A DNA stretch of 64,000 nt, from assembly GCF_009495745.1 (NCBI RefSeq), contig NZ_WIDQ01000001.1, positions 496,001-560,000 of the forward strand, written 5' to 3'. Below the pieces are notes generated by a model. The model was not told the origin of the DNA and did no database searches. It was given only the letters and a program-made list of their open reading frames with translations. Source of the DNA: Niveispirillum sp. SYP-B3756 (GTDB lineage: Bacteria; Pseudomonadota; Alphaproteobacteria; Azospirillales; Azospirillaceae). Numbering within the stretch: position 1 is the stretch's first letter; each line of letters starts with the position of its first letter. The translations under genes and the position numbers were made by a program. Positions 62,075 to 64,000 of this stretch are shown here, one piece after another.

Positions 62075-63769
62075 ATGGCACAGGTTTCCGCCGCGAAGGA
62101 AAGCTTCGCCGCCCTGCTGGAAGAATCGTTCGGCTCCGCCGACAGCCTGGAAGGCACCGTCGTCAAGGGTCGTGTTGTCAATATCGACAACGACATGGTG
62201 CTGATCGACGTTGGCCTGAAGTCTGAAGGTCGCGTTGCTCTCAAGGAATTTGCCGTTCCGGGCCAGCCGGTCGAGCTGAAGGTCGGCGACACCGTCGAGG
62301 TCTATCTGGAGCGCATGGAAGACAAGAATGGCGAAGCCGTTCTGTCGCGCGAGAAGGCCAAGCGCGAGGAAGCCTGGACCCTGCTGGAGAAGTCCTTCAC
62401 CGACCAGAGCCGCGTCACCGGCATCATTTTCGGTCGCGTCAAGGGTGGTTTCACCGTCGATCTGAATGGCGCCGTGGCCTTCCTGCCGGGCAGCCAGGTC
62501 GATATCCGTCCGGTGCGCGACATCTCCCCGCTGATGGGCACGCCGCAGCCGTTCCAGATCCTGAAGATGGACCGCTCGCGCGGCAACATCGTCGTTTCCC
62601 GCCGCGCCGTGCTGGAAGAAAGCCGTGCGGAAGCCCGCTCCGAGCTGGTCGCCTCCCTCAAGGAAGGCCAGATCCTGCAGGGCGTGGTCAAGAACATCAC
62701 CGATTACGGTGCGTTCGTTGATCTGGGCGGCGTTGACGGCCTGCTGCACGTCACCGATATCGCCTGGCGCCGTATCAACCACCCGTCGGAAGCCCTGCAG
62801 ATCGGCCAGACCGTTACGGTCCAGGTCATCCGCTTCAACTCCGAGACCCAGCGTATCAGCCTCGGCATGAAGCAGCTTGAGGCCGATCCGTGGGAAGGCG
62901 TGGAAGCCAAGTACCCGCCGCAGGCCAAGTTCAAGGGTCGCGTCACCAACATCACCGACTACGGCGCCTTTGTGGAGCTGGAGCCGGGTATCGAAGGTCT
63001 GGTGCACGTCTCCGAGATGAGCTGGACCAAGAAGAACGTCCATCCGGGCAAGATCGTTTCCACCTCTCAGGAAGTGGAAGTGATGGTGCTGGACGTGGAT
63101 CCGGTGAAGCGCCGTATCAGCCTGGGTCTGAAGCAGACCATGCAGAACCCCTGGGAAGCCTTCGTCGAGAAGTTCCCGGGCGGCACCGAGCTGGAAGGCG
63201 AGGTCAAGAACATCACCGAATTCGGTCTGTTCGTTGGTCTGCCGGGCGACATCGACGGTATGGTGCACCTGTCCGATCTGGACTGGAACACCCCCGGCGA
63301 GCAGGCGATCCAGGAATACAAGAAGGGCGATCAGGTCAAGGTCAAGGTTCTGGACGTTGACGTTGAGAAGGAACGCATCTCGCTCGGCATCAAGCAGCTG
63401 GCTTCCGATCCGTTCGAGAGCGCTGCTGCTGGCGTCAAGAAGGGTGATGTCGTCACCTGCACCGTGACCCAGATCACCGAAGGCGGGATCGAGGTTGAGG
63501 TTGGTGAAGGCTTCACCGGCTTCATCCGCAAGTCCGACCTGAGCCGTGAGCGTTCCGAGCAGCGCCCCGACCGCTTCGCCGTTGGCGAAAAGGTCGATGC
63601 CAAGGTCACCCAGGTCGATCGCGGTTCCCGCAAGATCGGCCTGTCGATCAAGGCCAAGGAAGTCGAGGAAGAGAAGTCCGCGATGGCCGAATTCGGCTCG
63701 TCCGACTCGGGCGCCTCGCTGGGCGACATCCTGGGTGCGGCTCTGAAGCGCCGCCAGCAGAACGACTGA
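62075..63769 (+). CDS. rpsA: 30S ribosomal protein S1
   Basis: A 564-residue S1 with six OB-fold S1 domains: for example EGTVVKGRVVNIDNDMVLID (domain 1), LQGVVKNITDYGAFVDLGGV (domain 3), KGRVTNITDYGAFVELEPGI (domain 4) and EGEVKNITEFGLFVGLPGDI (domain 5). S1 binds mRNA on the 30S subunit. The start MAQVSAAKESFAALLEES matches the family and has GGAG upstream. Codon use is strongly biased, as expected for a highly expressed gene. A terminator follows at 63815-63847. Confidence 0.97.
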   Translation: MAQVSAAKESFAALLEESFGSADSLEGTVVKGRVVNIDNDMVLIDVGLKSEGRVALKEFAVPGQPVELKVGDTVEVYLERMEDKNGEAVLSREKAKREEAWTLLEKSFTDQSRVTGIIFGRVKGGFTVDLNGAVAFLPGSQVDIRPVRDISPLMGTPQPFQILKMDRSRGNIVVSRRAVLEESRAEARSELVASLKEGQILQGVVKNITDYGAFVDLGGVDGLLHVTDIAWRRINHPSEALQIGQTVTVQVIRFNSETQRISLGMKQLEADPWEGVEAKYPPQAKFKGRVTNITDYGAFVELEPGIEGLVHVSEMSWTKKNVHPGKIVSTSQEVEVMVLDVDPVKRRISLGLKQTMQNPWEAFVEKFPGGTELEGEVKNITEFGLFVGLPGDIDGMVHLSDLDWNTPGEQAIQEYKKGDQVKVKVLDVDVEKERISLGIKQLASDPFESAAAGVKKGDVVTCTVTQITEGGIEVEVGEGFTGFIRKSDLSRERSEQRPDRFAVGEKVDAKVTQVDRGSRKIGLSIKAKEVEEEKSAMAEFGSSDSGASLGDILGAALKRRQQND

Positions 63770-63814
63770 TCCGGCAACGGATCAGCCTGATCTGCTCAGG
63801 TTGTTTGAGACGTG

Positions 63815-63847
63815 AAAAGGCCGCCGGGGCAACCCGGCGGCCTTTTT
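63815..63847 (+). terminator. Terminator after rpsA
   Basis: A 14-bp perfect stem AAAAGGCCGCCGGG (63815-63828) pairs with 63833-63846 around GCAA, with the T run continuing the stem. Confidence 0.9.
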
Positions 63848-63941
63848 GCTTTTAAGCACTTGGGCTTGGGCCTTGCTTGCAATCTCGCGGTCGCCCCCGC
63901 TATCCTGCGCGTGCAAAAGCCGGAGCATGATTCCCGTGACG

Positions 63942-64000
63942 ATGAATCCTGAAGATTTCATTGCCAAATGGCGTGGCAACACCGCCAACGAAAAGAAATT
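63942..64000 (+). CDS. Start of a probable large DNA methyltransferase (MmeI/YeeA-like type IIL R-M), cut off
   Basis: Only 19 codons are seen: MNPEDFIAKWRGNTANEKK. This start resembles N termini of class I DNA methyltransferases of the MmeI/YeeA family, which fuse methyltransferase and restriction functions (often starting MxPxxFIAKW...T..E). The assignment rests on this short stretch only. A second in-frame ATG at 63927 exists and no clear ribosome site favours either. The gene follows rpsA instead of the usual ihfB. Confidence 0.5.
   Translation, partial: MNPEDFIAKWRGNTANEKK

Overview
The window is a GC-rich, densely coded piece of an alphaproteobacterial chromosome, most likely from Rhodospirillales/Azospirillaceae (Azospirillum, Niveispirillum or Nitrospirillum type). 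This rests on marker genes: an Irr-type Fur regulator, the ChvG/ChvI two-component pair with pckA close by, a DUF2336 protein, a ScfR/MccR-type regulator, a thioredoxin-reductase-like ferredoxin-NADP reductase, and a tsaE-amgK-murU-addB operon. The taxon is inferred from gene content only. I saw no tRNA or rRNA genes, no CRISPR array and no complete insertion sequence.

Layout. 1-5.2 kb (minus): a cut-off sensor kinase, irr, a YccF membrane protein and the ferredoxin-NADP reductase, with one small plus-strand gene. 5.4-10.9 kb (plus): tsaE, amgK, murU and addB. 11-14.6 kb (minus): lysine/peptidoglycan genes dapD and dapE, a membrane protein and a pyrimidine nucleotidase. 14.8-27.4 kb (plus): a diguanylate cyclase, DUF2336, cca, a chemoreceptor-PilZ fusion, DUF924, ubiG, a ScfR-like regulator, a GerW/YtfJ-like protein and pheT. 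27.5-31.4 kb: an expanded phage-shock (psp) locus with a sigma-54 promoter and a divergent pspF. 31.6-33.7 kb: feoAB. 33.8-39.6 kb: a 2-hydroxyacid dehydrogenase, an SH3-domain protein, an HRDC-domain protein, SapC, a LysR regulator and trpB. 39.9-47.7 kb: chvG, chvI, a HugZ-like protein, an exported cysteine protein, a DUF2142 membrane protein and pckA. 47.8-50.1 kb: an unknown protein and a MerR/cation-efflux pair. 50.3-58.1 kb: the TCA genes mdh and sucCD, separated by an inserted block holding two paralogous secreted proteins, an alpha/beta hydrolase and a YceI-cytochrome b561-YceI set. 58.3-63.8 kb: cmk and rpsA, separated by a lower-GC island with a glycosyltransferase and two methyltransferases. 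At the right edge a gene resembling a large DNA methyltransferase begins.

Functional themes are envelope and stress management (psp, ChvGI, SapC, MurU/AmgK recycling, DapDE), iron handling (Irr, FeoAB, HugZ) and core metabolism or translation. Several normally linked partners are missing: addA is not next to addB, pheS not next to pheT, and trpF/trpA not next to trpB.

The most unusual features are: (i) the psp operon, where two extra tiny membrane proteins share an N-terminal segment and carry C-terminal tails matching PspB and PspC; (ii) the tandem secreted small proteins inside the mdh-suc region; (iii) two families of hairpin repeats between genes; (iv) a GerW-like protein in a lineage that does not form endospores; and (v) a long structured leader before rpsA.
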